Shown piece by piece: positions 17,416-28,174 of a stretch of DNA of 64,000 nucleotides; the first letter of the stretch is position 1; each line of letters starts with the position of its first letter. The DNA lies in the NCBI GenBank assembly GCA_963787425.1, contig CAWBCV010000001.1, forward strand, positions 1 to 64,000, given 5' to 3'. The notes under the pieces were generated by a model, which worked only from the letters and a program-made list of their open reading frames with translations, ran no database searches and had not been told where the DNA came from. Made by a program: the position numbers and the translations under genes. This DNA is from AP-15 sp963787425 (lineage in GTDB: Bacteria > Pseudomonadota > Alphaproteobacteria > ATCC43930 > CGMCC-115725).

Positions 17416-17643
17416 ATGGCTCAGCTTTCGTATCTCCGCCATCGCTTTCCGGCCGAAATCATTCAGCACCGATCTGGCTTTATCTCCACTTCACCCTGAG
17501 CTACCGAGACGATGGAGGAGCTGCTGGCCGGGCATGGGCTCGACGTCTCGTATGAAACTGTGCGGCGCTGGGTGCTGAAATTCGGCCCGCCGATCGCGCG
17601 CAGTTGCGGCAAACGCCGCCCACGCCCGAGCGCACGCGCCTGA
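17416..17643 (+). mobile_element. IS6-family transposase N-terminal fragment (two frameshifts, truncated)
   Basis: Starting at ATG 17416 the sequence reads MAQLSYLRHRFPAEIIQ, then shifts frame near 17470 to IWLYLHFTLSYRD, then shifts again near 17510 to MEELLAGHGLDVSYETVRRW and VLKFG, the N-terminal zinc/helix-turn-helix region of IS6 (IS26-like) transposases. The match stops at about 17630; the DDE catalytic domain and the right end are absent. The left end may lie near 17357, but I could not identify a matching inverted repeat. This is a dead remnant and probably marks the breakpoint that delivered rfbC. Confidence 0.75.
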
Positions 17644-17803
17644 GATCGTGCGCCTAATCCAAGAGCCTCACCATTATGCGGATTACCCGGATTACGGCCG
17701 AGCAATCGCGATCGTCAGCAGCCAAGCATGGACTGCAGGCGCGATTGGCATCCGCTCCGAACCGCTGGTAGGGTGTCATGTTACGGCTTGGAGAGGAAGC
17801 GAG

Positions 17804-19258
17804 ATGGACGTGCGCGCCTTTGGTTCCGCTAGTCAGCTGGCCGTCGAGATCCGCGACCGCCGCGTCGGCTGCCTCGAATTGCTCGACTTCTATCTAGCCC
17901 GCGCCGAGCGTCATAACCCGACGCTCAATGCAATCATCGCCTGGCAAATCGACGCCGCCCGCCAGCGCGCCCGCGACGCCGATGCTGCGCTGGTCAAGGG
18001 CGAGGTGTGGGGCCCGCTGCACGGCATCCCAATGACCGTCAAGGAATCATTCAACGTCGCAGGCTTGCCGACCACCTTTGGCAATCCGCTGTGGAAGGAC
18101 AACATCGCGACGCGCAACGCCGTCGTGGTCGATCGCCTGTTGCAGGCCGGCGCGATCGTGTTCGGCAAGACCAATGTCCCGTACATGCTGATGGATTCGC
18201 AAAGTTACAATGACATTCACGGGACCACTAACAACCCCTGGGATCTCTCGCGCGGGCCGGGCGGCTCGTCGGGCGGTGAGGCTGCGGTATTGGCTGCCGC
18301 GCTCTCCGCCCTGGGTGCAGGCAGCGACATCGCCGGTTCATTGCGCAATCCTGCTCATTACTGCGGCGTTTATGGCCATAAGCCGAGTTGGGGCCTGATC
18401 CCGTCGCGCGGCCATGCGTCCGCGGCGACTGTGACGCCGACCGATATTTCAGTGGTCGGTCCGATGGCACGCCATGCCGAGGATATCGCCTTAGCCATGC
18501 GCGTCCTCGCCGGCCCGGACGTGTTGCAACAGGCGGCGTGGCGGCTTGAATTGCCGTCGCCGCGCTGCCGCAGGCTCGACGAGTTCCGCGTCGCGGTGTG
18601 GGCTACCTCTGCACTCTCCGAGGTCGACGCCAGCGTGCGCGAACGTTTCGAGGCGGCGGTTGCCGCGATCGCGCGGACCGGCGCCTCGGTCGACGAGAAC
18701 GCCCGGCCGGATATCGGGGATGCCGAACATCATCGGCTGTTCATGACCCTGTTGCGCGCGGCCACCGCCTCGCGCATCAGCGACGCGGATTTCGCCGCAC
18801 AGAAGGAAATCGCCGCGACGATTTCAGCCGAAGACATGAGCTTTCGAGCAACCTTGGCACGGGGCGCCACGCTCGATCACCGCGCCTGGGGCATCGCCAA
18901 CGAGGCGCGCAATAAATTGCGTTATGCCTGGCGTGATTTCTTCCAGCGCTTCGACGTGCTGCTGACGCCGGTCGCCGCCACCGCCGCCTTCCCGCACGAC
19001 CACAATCGGGATCGCGACCAGCGGCTGATCCCGGTGAACGGACGGCTGATCCCCTATGGCGACCAGCGCTTTTGGGCCGGATTGCCGAGCCTCTCCTATC
19101 TGCCGGCCACCGCCGCACCGATCGGCCTTACCGCGGCAGGCTTGCCGGTCGGACTGCAGATTATCGGGGCGGAAGGCGAAGACCCGACGACGATTGAGTT
19201 CGCCCGCCTGCTCGCCGATGAGATCGGCGGCTTCACGCCGCCACCCGGGTATGAATAA
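17804..19258 (+). CDS. Amidase (amidase-signature family)
   Basis: A 484-residue Ser-cisSer-Lys amidase. The triad is visible: Lys80 in MTVKESFNVAG, cis-Ser155 in GPGGSSGGEAA, and nucleophile Ser179 in GSDIAGSLRNPAHYCG. The family hydrolyses amides, or activates Gln in GatA; the absence of gatB/gatC and the substrate-pocket differences favour a catabolic amidase. ATG 17804 follows GGAGAGGAAGCGAG. The in-frame extension to 17648 lies in IS-scar sequence and is discounted. The thioesterase gene overlaps or closely follows, suggesting a small operon that processes an amide to an acid and its CoA thioester. Confidence 0.92.
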   Translation: MDVRAFGSASQLAVEIRDRRVGCLELLDFYLARAERHNPTLNAIIAWQIDAARQRARDADAALVKGEVWGPLHGIPMTVKESFNVAGLPTTFGNPLWKDNIATRNAVVVDRLLQAGAIVFGKTNVPYMLMDSQSYNDIHGTTNNPWDLSRGPGGSSGGEAAVLAAALSALGAGSDIAGSLRNPAHYCGVYGHKPSWGLIPSRGHASAATVTPTDISVVGPMARHAEDIALAMRVLAGPDVLQQAAWRLELPSPRCRRLDEFRVAVWATSALSEVDASVRERFEAAVAAIARTGASVDENARPDIGDAEHHRLFMTLLRAATASRISDADFAAQKEIAATISAEDMSFRATLARGATLDHRAWGIANEARNKLRYAWRDFFQRFDVLLTPVAATAAFPHDHNRDRDQRLIPVNGRLIPYGDQRFWAGLPSLSYLPATAAPIGLTAAGLPVGLQIIGAEGEDPTTIEFARLLADEIGGFTPPPGYE

Positions 19259-19298
19259 ACTTGAAACCTCGCCCGCTGAGCCCGCTGGAGCCCATGCC

Positions 19299-19685
19299 AT
19301 GAAGGAGATACCAATCGGGGCCAGAGGCTCGTTTTCACTTCTGGTCCAGCCCGAGCATCTCGCGAACCGGTTCAAGGATGCGACGCTGCCGGCGGTGTTC
19401 GCCACGCCCGTTATGATCATGGTCATGGAAAATGCCGCGCTCAATGCCATCAAGACTTATCTCGACCCTGGCGAAAGTGCGGTCGGCACCGAAGTCAATG
19501 TCCGCCACCTGGCAGCCACACCGGTCGGACGCACGGTCACCGGCGAGGCCGAGGTCACGAAAGTCGACGGGCGGCGGGTCGAATTCCGGGTGCGCGCGAC
19601 AGAGGGCGACAAGGAGATCGGGGCCGGGTCGCATTCCCGTGCCGTCATCGATATGGCCAAATTCGCGCGTCGCCTCGAAGCTTAA
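19299..19685 (+). CDS. FlK-like hotdog thioesterase
   Basis: A 128-residue single hotdog domain of the fluoroacetyl-CoA thioesterase (FlK)-like family: IGARGSFSLLVQPEHLANRF at the start, LPAVFATPVMIMVMENAA near 33-50 (the catalytic Thr/Glu segment), VGTEVNVRHLAATPVG near 65-80 (conserved His), and a final beta strand. The start ATG 19299 has GGAG eight bases upstream; an alternative ATG at 19251 would overlap the amidase stop. FlK-type proteins hydrolyse small acyl-CoAs or act as housekeeping thioesterases. Confidence 0.85.
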   Translation: MKEIPIGARGSFSLLVQPEHLANRFKDATLPAVFATPVMIMVMENAALNAIKTYLDPGESAVGTEVNVRHLAATPVGRTVTGEAEVTKVDGRRVEFRVRATEGDKEIGAGSHSRAVIDMAKFARRLEA

Positions 19686-19859
19686 TCGGTGCCGCTGGAG
19701 GAGGCGGAGCACATTGGCTGGCTGCACCTGCGGTGCAGAGCATTCACACGCCCACAGCGATGATCGCGGCCGCCACGACCACCTCTATGATGCGATGGGA
19801 CCACCGATTGCGGCGCAGCTCGAGCCGGCGTCCGTCGCCGTCGGGTGGCGACGTCTCGC

Positions 19860-21806
19860 TCAGATCTCGACTTGACCGCCTAGCTCGACAACGCGGTTCG
19901 CGGGGATCCGAAAGAACTCGGTCGCGTCGAGCGTATTGTTCGACATCAGAATGAAGAGTGCGTCCCGCCAGCGCCACAATCCCTTATGGTGCGGCCGCTG
20001 CCGCAGCTTTTCGCGCCCGATGATGAACGAGGTGTCCATCAGGTTGAAGCGGAAGCCGCCGACCCGGCATTGCGCGAGAGCGCGCAGGATATTCGGTTCA
20101 TCCATGAACCCGTAGCGGATGCGGATCGTATAGAAGCCCTTGCCGAGCTCGCGGATTTCGAGCCGCTGCTCGTCCGTTACATGCGGCACGTCCTCGGTCT
20201 CGACCTGCATTATCACGACGCGCTCGTGCAGCACCTTGTAGTGCTTGAGGGCGTGCAGCAAGGCGACCGGAACCCGGTTCAAATCGCGCGACATGAAAAT
20301 TGCCGTTCCCGGAACGCGAGCCGGTCTGTTGGGCTTGAGCGCCTCGACGAACTGCTGGAGCGGCATCGCGTCCCGGGCACGCAGCTCGGCGAGCAACCGA
20401 CGGCCGCGCCACCAGGTTCCCATAAGCGTGAACACGACGATAGCCACGACGACCGGGAACCAGCCGCCGTCGGCAATCTTCAACAAATTGGCGCTAAAGA
20501 AGGTAAGGTCGAAGATGCCGAAGGCGGCAAAGACCGGTACTGCGACGGCGAGGCTCCAGCCCCGGCTGCGCATGTACAGAAAGGCCAACCCCGTTGTTAT
20601 GGCCATCATGCCGCTGACCGCGATGCCGTAGGCCGCGCCGAGATTGTCGGATGACCGGAACCCGACCACGAGGATGACGACCGCGACCAGCAGGGCACTG
20701 TTGATGCGCGGCACGTAAACTTGTCCGATCTCCTGCTCCGAGGTGTGCCGTACCTGCAGCCGCGGCAGATAGCCCAGCTGAACCGCCTGGCGAGTTATCG
20801 AGAACGCGCCCGAGATCACCGCCTGTGAGGCAATGATCGTCGCGACCGTCGCTAAACCCACAAGCGGATAGAGACCCCAGTCGGGCACCAGGCGATAAAA
20901 GGGGTGCTCGAGGGCATCGGGATTGCCGAGCAGCACCCCGCCTTGTCCGAAATAGTTCAGCAAGAGCGCCGGAAAGACGAGCCCGACCCAGGCCGTCCGC
21001 AGAGCATTCCGGCCAAAATGCCCCATATCGGCGTAGAGAGTCTCGGCACCGGTCACAGCAAGGAAAACTGCTCCGAGCATGTAAAAACCGCGCCACGGCG
21101 CATCGAGAAGCAGCGCAAATCCATGGATCGGATTGAGCGCCAAAAGGATGCGCGGGTGGTGCATAATGCTCCATATGCCGAGCAACCCCAGCACCACGAA
21201 CCACACCAGCATCACAGGTCCGAAGAGTCTCCCAACTGCCGCCGTTCCGCGGCGTTGCATCAAAAACAAGCCGGTCAGGAGAACGACCGAGATCGGAACG
21301 ACGTAGGGATCAAAAAACGGCGTCGCCACTTTCAGCCCCTCCACCGCGCTCAGCACCGAGATGGCGGGAGTGATGACACCGTCGCCGTAAAACAGCGCGG
21401 CGCCGACCAGACCCGCCGCCATGATCCAGAGAAATCGCTTATGCGCCCGGTTCGTCCGGCGCAGCACCAAAGCGGTCAGGGCCAACAGCCCGCCCTCGCC
21501 GCGGTTGTCGGCCCGCATGATGACGACGACGTATTTGACCATGACTATGAGCACCAAGGCCCAAACGATGAGCGAGAGCGCGCCGAGGATGGCGTGCTCG
21601 CTCATGTCGCCGAAATCGATCAGCGACTGCCGGACGGCGTAGAGCGGGGAAGTGCCGATGTCGCCGAATACGACGCCGAGCGCGGCGAGTGTCAGGCTCG
21701 AACCAGCGCTCAGTTGAAATCCGCTACGTCGTGCGGGCGCGTCTAGCTGCAATGGGTGGATCCGGTCCGCCGGCACAGCGCATAACTCCGCGCCGCCACT
21801 CCACAT
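19860..21806 (-). CDS. kup: Kup low-affinity potassium uptake permease
   Basis: About 648 residues with 12 transmembrane helices followed by a cytoplasmic tail, as in Kup/KUP/HAK K+:H+ symporters. Family motifs: LGVVFGDIGTSPLYAVRQS near the start, DNRGEGGLLALTAL, GAALFYGDGVITPAISVLSAVEGL, MGHFGRNALRTAWVGLVFPALLLNYFGQG and PRLQVRHTSEQEIGQVYVP are all present in shortened or full form. The first 40 residues are poorly conserved, so the start (ATG 21806 rather than 21854) is uncertain. It lies 116 bases downstream of kdpE on the same strand, adding a constitutive carrier to the inducible Kdp system. Confidence 0.95.
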   Translation of the reverse strand: MWSGGAELCAVPADRIHPLQLDAPARRSGFQLSAGSSLTLAALGVVFGDIGTSPLYAVRQSLIDFGDMSEHAILGALSLIVWALVLIVMVKYVVVIMRADNRGEGGLLALTALVLRRTNRAHKRFLWIMAAGLVGAALFYGDGVITPAISVLSAVEGLKVATPFFDPYVVPISVVLLTGLFLMQRRGTAAVGRLFGPVMLVWFVVLGLLGIWSIMHHPRILLALNPIHGFALLLDAPWRGFYMLGAVFLAVTGAETLYADMGHFGRNALRTAWVGLVFPALLLNYFGQGGVLLGNPDALEHPFYRLVPDWGLYPLVGLATVATIIASQAVISGAFSITRQAVQLGYLPRLQVRHTSEQEIGQVYVPRINSALLVAVVILVVGFRSSDNLGAAYGIAVSGMMAITTGLAFLYMRSRGWSLAVAVPVFAAFGIFDLTFFSANLLKIADGGWFPVVVAIVVFTLMGTWWRGRRLLAELRARDAMPLQQFVEALKPNRPARVPGTAIFMSRDLNRVPVALLHALKHYKVLHERVVIMQVETEDVPHVTDEQRLEIRELGKGFYTIRIRYGFMDEPNILRALAQCRVGGFRFNLMDTSFIIGREKLRQRPHHKGLWRWRDALFILMSNNTLDATEFFRIPANRVVELGGQVEI

Positions 21807-21922
21807 GAGCCAAATTAAGATCCGGTGTGGATTGGCGCCGTTCGATACCAACAACCGATAAAGATTTTGGTTCGCGGCGTAAAGACCATAGGAGGGCGGC
21901 TTTGCGCAGCATTATCGTCTGT

Positions 21923-22627
21923 TCAGACGCGCTGCTCGGGCGGGAGCTGCAGGCGGTAGCCGACGCCGAGTTCGGTCAGGATGTGGGTTGGGCGGGTCGG
22001 GTCGGGTTCGAGCTTTTGCCGCAGCCCGCGGATAAAGACCCGCAGATACTGCACCTCTTCGGATTGGGCCGGGCCCCACACCTCGCGTAGCAAATGGCGA
22101 TGTGTCAGCACCTTGCCGGCATGCATCACAAGATGACGCAGCAGGTCGAATTCCTTCGGGGACAGCTTTACCTCCTGGCTGCCGCGCGTGACGTGACGGC
22201 GGACCAAGTCGACCGCCAGGTCGCCCGAAACAAAGACCGGCAATTCCCCCTGCGCCTGGAAGGCATGACGCAGCGCGGCGCGCATTCGCGCCATCAGCTC
22301 GGCCATGCCGAAAGGCTTGCCGACATAATCGTCCGCGCCAAGGTCTAGCGCCTCGACCATCGACCGCTCGTCGTGACGCGCCGACAGCACGACGATCGGC
22401 ACCACCGATGTCTTGCGGATCTCGCCAATCAGCTCCAGCCCGCTCTTGTCGGGAAGACCGAGATCGAGGATCACCAGATCCGGCTTCTCGGCTGCCAGCA
22501 AGCGCACGGCTCCCGCGGCATCTTCCGCCTCGACCATCCGATAACCGGAAGCGCCAAGGCTGGTGCGCAAAAACCGCCGGATCGGCGGTTCGTCGTCGAC
22601 GACCAGAACGGTATAGGCATTAGCCAT
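21923..22627 (-). CDS. kdpE: KdpE response regulator
   Basis: A 234-residue OmpR-type regulator. The receiver domain has the acidic pair Asp11-Asp12, phosphoacceptor Asp55 in LVILDLGLPD, Ser/Thr in VVLSAR and Lys in VGKPFGMAEL; the winged-helix DNA-binding domain fills about residues 130-228 (LSPKEFDLLRHLVMHAGKV, then YLRVFIRGLRQKLE). Phosphorylated KdpE activates the kdp promoter when K+ is limiting. Its start lies 8 bases inside the end of kdpD, so the two are translationally coupled. Confidence 0.97.
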   Translation of the reverse strand: MANAYTVLVVDDEPPIRRFLRTSLGASGYRMVEAEDAAGAVRLLAAEKPDLVILDLGLPDKSGLELIGEIRKTSVVPIVVLSARHDERSMVEALDLGADDYVGKPFGMAELMARMRAALRHAFQAQGELPVFVSGDLAVDLVRRHVTRGSQEVKLSPKEFDLLRHLVMHAGKVLTHRHLLREVWGPAQSEEVQYLRVFIRGLRQKLEPDPTRPTHILTELGVGYRLQLPPEQRV

Positions 22628-25331
22628 GCGCCAATTCCGCCTCCCGCGGCGCAGGGATCTCCGGCACGACCGGCATGCGGATCGTCAATACTGCACCGGA
22701 GCGGTCGCGCCGGTTGCGCGCGACGATCCATCCTCCCAGCGCTTCGACGAAGCCGCGGCAGATCGCCAGACCCAGTCCTGTGCCGGCCCGGCGACGATCC
22801 TGCGCCTGGACCCGGTAGAACTTGTCGAAGATCCGCTCGAAGTCGGCCGGCGGTATCCCCAGGCCCTCGTCGACGACCTCGATCTCGACGAGTTCCCCGT
22901 CGCGGATTGCGCGAATCTCGATTCTGCTGCCGGCGCGCGAGTATTTCGCCGCGTTGTCGAGAAGGTTGAACAACACCTGCTCGAACAGGACCGCATCGAG
23001 GCGCAGCATCGGCAGCGCAGGCGCGATGTTGACATCGACTCGGTGCCCCGCAAGCACATTTCCCGCCCGTTGCAATGCCGACCCGACAATTTCGGCGACA
23101 TCGATCAATTCGAGCTTCAATTCGATCGCGCCGGATTCGAGCCGGGTCATGTCGAGGAGATTGGCGACGAACCGGTTCAAGCGCTCAGCCTCTTCCTGCA
23201 AGGTGCGGAGCAACTCTTCGCGGTCGGTCGCGCTGTACTTCTCCGGGAAACTGCGCAGGCTCGATACGGTGCCGAGGATCGAGGCGAGCGGCGTTCGCAA
23301 ATCGTGCGAGATCGAAGTCAGCAGCGCCGCGCGCAGCCGCTCGGTCTCGGCCAGCACGCGGGCTTCGTCGAGCCCCTTGGCGAGCGAGATTTGCTCGATC
23401 GCTACCGCCGCTTGGTCGCACAGTGCGTCAAGCAGCCGCCGCTCGTCCGGCGTCAGCAATGGCCCGGCCGTATCACGATCGATCCCGATCACGCCGACCG
23501 GGCCGCTCCCGGTGCGCAGCGGCAAGAACAACCGCTTGACGCCGGGCAAGGTATCGGCACCGCGCCCGGCCGCCCGATTGTGCTCCCAGGTCCAGCGCGC
23601 CGCTGCCATGTCGGCCGCGTCTAGCTGGTCCTCGGGCGGGTAGCCTGACGCAACTTCGAGCCCCTCGCCGTCCTTTACCGGCATCAACAGAACCGTGCGA
23701 ACATTCAGCATCGACGAGATCTGATAGGCGGTCGCCCACAGCAAGTCGTCTAACGCGCCGATACCGGCGACCTTGCGGCTAAAGGCATAGAGTTCGGCCG
23801 TGGTCTTTGCCCGTGATCGCGCGGTCACAATTTGGCTACGCGTCCTCGCGGTTAGATTGCTAACAATTATCGCGACAATCAGAAAGAAAAATAAAGCGAG
23901 AACATTCTCGGGATCCCCGACTGTAAAGGTGTATAGCGGCGGCATAAAAAAGAAATTATAAGCGAGCATACTAAAAATTGCCGTGAATAGTGACGGCCAC
24001 AGGCCCCAGGCAATCGCAGAGGCAAGAACCGCAGTTAAAAACACGAGCGAGATGCTCTGGACTGCGATGAACTGTTTGAGCAGGAGGCCGATAACGAGGG
24101 CAATGGCGACGGCGACGGCACTGCCGAGATAAGGCTCGATGCGGACCGGCTCGAGTTTCGGGCGGGTCTGGACGGATTTGGGCGCCACAGGCTCGCTGTC
24201 ATCGGCCGAGATCACATGAACACTGATCTGCCCCGTTTTGCGCACGAGCTCGTGCACGACGGAGCCGTGTATCATCTCGAACCATCGCGAGCGATCGGAC
24301 TTTCCGATGGCGATCTGGGTGATGTTGTTGGCCGTCGCGTAGGCAAGGACCTCCTCGGCAATGTTGCGGCCCGGGATCGTGATTGTCGACGCGCCGAGCC
24401 GCTCGGCGAGGCGTAGGAAATCGGCGATGCGGTCGCGCTCAGCGTCGTTGAGACGCTGCGTCCGGGCGGTCTCGACATAGATCGCGGTCCACGGCGCTCG
24501 CAGGTGATCCGCCACCCGCCGCGCATAGCGGATCAGTCCCGCGGTGCTCGGCGCTTCACTGACGCAGACGAGGAGCCGCTCGCCCGCCGCCCAGGGGCCG
24601 GAAATCGCATGCGCGCGCATATGCGACAGCAGTTGCTCGTCGACCCGCTGGGCGGTGCGGCGCAGCGCCAACTCGCGCAATGCGGTGAGGTTGCCGGCCG
24701 AGAAGTAGTGCCGTATCGCCCGTTCTGCCTGTTGCGGCACATAGACTTTACCCTCGCGCAGGCGCTTGATCAGGTCATCGGGCGAGAGATCGATGACCTC
24801 GATGTCGTCCGCCTGATCGAGGATGCCGTCGGGCACCGTCTCGCGCACGCGGATCCGGGTGATCTTGGCGACGACGTCGTTCAGGCTCTCGACATGCTGG
24901 ATATTCAGCGTCGCAAAGACGTCAATGCCGGCGGCAATCAGCTCCTCGACATCAAGGTAGCGCTTGGGATGCCTGCTGCCGGGGGCGTTGGTGTGTGCGA
25001 GTTCGTCGACCAGAACCAGTTGAGGGCGCCGCTTCAGGATCGCGTCGAGATCCATCTCTGCAAGGATGTGGCCCTTGTATTCGACCTGCTGCCTTGGGAT
25101 GACCTCGAGGCCTTCGACGAGCGCTTCGGTTTCGGGTCTGCCATGCGACTCGACAACACCGACGACCGCATCGACCCCGTCGCGCCGCTTGGCTTGCGCG
25201 GACAGCAACATCTCGTAGGTCTTGCCCACGCCTGGTGCGGCGCCGAGAAAAATCTTCAGGCGTCCGCGGCCTTCCTGTTTTGCCGCGGCGAGCAGTGCTT
25301 CGGGTGACGGTCTTCCCTCGCGCTCCGCCAT
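22620..25331 (-). CDS. kdpD: KdpD potassium/turgor sensor histidine kinase
   Basis: The 903-residue protein has all KdpD modules: N-terminal KdpD domain with Walker A (GAAPGVGKT, residues 30-38) and the VLVDELAHTNAPGSRH segment near 105-120, a universal-stress-like domain at about 250-370 (the site used by c-di-AMP in Gram-positive relatives), four clustered transmembrane helices near 400-500, a GAF-like region, and a kinase core with the H box SISHDLRTPLASIL near residue 673 and an ATP-binding DEGLGIPPADFERIFDKFYR segment. It senses low K+ or ionic stress and phosphorylates KdpE. It follows kdpC by 28 bases. Confidence 0.97.
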   Translation of the reverse strand: MAEREGRPSPEALLAAAKQEGRGRLKIFLGAAPGVGKTYEMLLSAQAKRRDGVDAVVGVVESHGRPETEALVEGLEVIPRQQVEYKGHILAEMDLDAILKRRPQLVLVDELAHTNAPGSRHPKRYLDVEELIAAGIDVFATLNIQHVESLNDVVAKITRIRVRETVPDGILDQADDIEVIDLSPDDLIKRLREGKVYVPQQAERAIRHYFSAGNLTALRELALRRTAQRVDEQLLSHMRAHAISGPWAAGERLLVCVSEAPSTAGLIRYARRVADHLRAPWTAIYVETARTQRLNDAERDRIADFLRLAERLGASTITIPGRNIAEEVLAYATANNITQIAIGKSDRSRWFEMIHGSVVHELVRKTGQISVHVISADDSEPVAPKSVQTRPKLEPVRIEPYLGSAVAVAIALVIGLLLKQFIAVQSISLVFLTAVLASAIAWGLWPSLFTAIFSMLAYNFFFMPPLYTFTVGDPENVLALFFFLIVAIIVSNLTARTRSQIVTARSRAKTTAELYAFSRKVAGIGALDDLLWATAYQISSMLNVRTVLLMPVKDGEGLEVASGYPPEDQLDAADMAAARWTWEHNRAAGRGADTLPGVKRLFLPLRTGSGPVGVIGIDRDTAGPLLTPDERRLLDALCDQAAVAIEQISLAKGLDEARVLAETERLRAALLTSISHDLRTPLASILGTVSSLRSFPEKYSATDREELLRTLQEEAERLNRFVANLLDMTRLESGAIELKLELIDVAEIVGSALQRAGNVLAGHRVDVNIAPALPMLRLDAVLFEQVLFNLLDNAAKYSRAGSRIEIRAIRDGELVEIEVVDEGLGIPPADFERIFDKFYRVQAQDRRRAGTGLGLAICRGFVEALGGWIVARNRRDRSGAVLTIRMPVVPEIPAPREAELAHG

Positions 25332-25359
25332 GCTCCTAGTCTAGCCCATCCCGGTCTGC

Positions 25360-25959
25360 CTAGCGAAGCTGATCGAGCGCGAGGTTGAGCTTGAGAACGT
25401 TGACCCGCTTTTCGCCGAGGATGCCGAGAAACCGGTCTTGGGTCATGTCGGCGACGAGGGTGCGCACTTTTTTCTGCGAAAGGTTGCGCGCCTTTGCCAC
25501 CCGCGGAACCTGGAACTCGGCGGCGGCCGGCGTGATGTCGGGGTCGAGCCCGCTCGCAGAGGTGGTCACGAGATCGACCGGGATCGGCGCCGACGGATTT
25601 TCCGCCTTGAGCTTTTCGGCATCGTCTTTGACACGGTCGATCAGCGGTTGGCTGGTCGGCCCGAGGTTCGACCCGCCGGAATTCGCCGCGTTGTAAGGCG
25701 CGGGCACCGTCTTCGTTGCGTCGTTCGGGTCCGCGTCGGTCGTCGCCGAGGGGCGGCCGTGGAAATACCTGTCGTCAGTGAAATTCTGGCCGATCAGCTC
25801 CGAGCCAATAACCTTGCCATCCTTCTCAATGAGGCTGCCGTTGGCCTGATGAGGAAAGATGAGCTGCGCGATCCCGGTCATGCCTAGAGGATAAATGAGA
25901 CCGGTAATGACCGTCATGACGATGATCATCACGATGGCGGGACGGATTTGTCGCAACAT
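25360..25959 (-). CDS. kdpC: KdpC, subunit of the K+-transporting ATPase
   Basis: A 199-residue protein with one N-terminal transmembrane helix (about residues 8-32) and a periplasmic domain. Family landmarks: ITGLIYPLGMTGIAQLIFP, then SELIGQNFTDDRYFHGRPSAT near 53-73 and TTSASGLDPDITPAAAEFQVPRVAKAR near 150-176 in shortened form. KdpC stabilises the KdpFABC complex and raises its K+ affinity. It begins 12 bases after kdpB. Confidence 0.97.
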   Translation of the reverse strand: MLRQIRPAIVMIIVMTVITGLIYPLGMTGIAQLIFPHQANGSLIEKDGKVIGSELIGQNFTDDRYFHGRPSATTDADPNDATKTVPAPYNAANSGGSNLGPTSQPLIDRVKDDAEKLKAENPSAPIPVDLVTTSASGLDPDITPAAAEFQVPRVAKARNLSQKKVRTLVADMTQDRFLGILGEKRVNVLKLNLALDQLR

Positions 25960-25971
25960 GGAAACGAGTCC

Positions 25972-28146
<2,175 letters not shown>

Positions 28147-28174
28147 CGTAAATGTCCCTCGGGAATTCTGCAGT

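Noticed and set aside
20904..21746. 280-codon plus-strand frame opposite kup
   Set aside because: Antisense to conserved transmembrane segments of Kup; hydrophilic, repetitive composition expected from complementing membrane codons.
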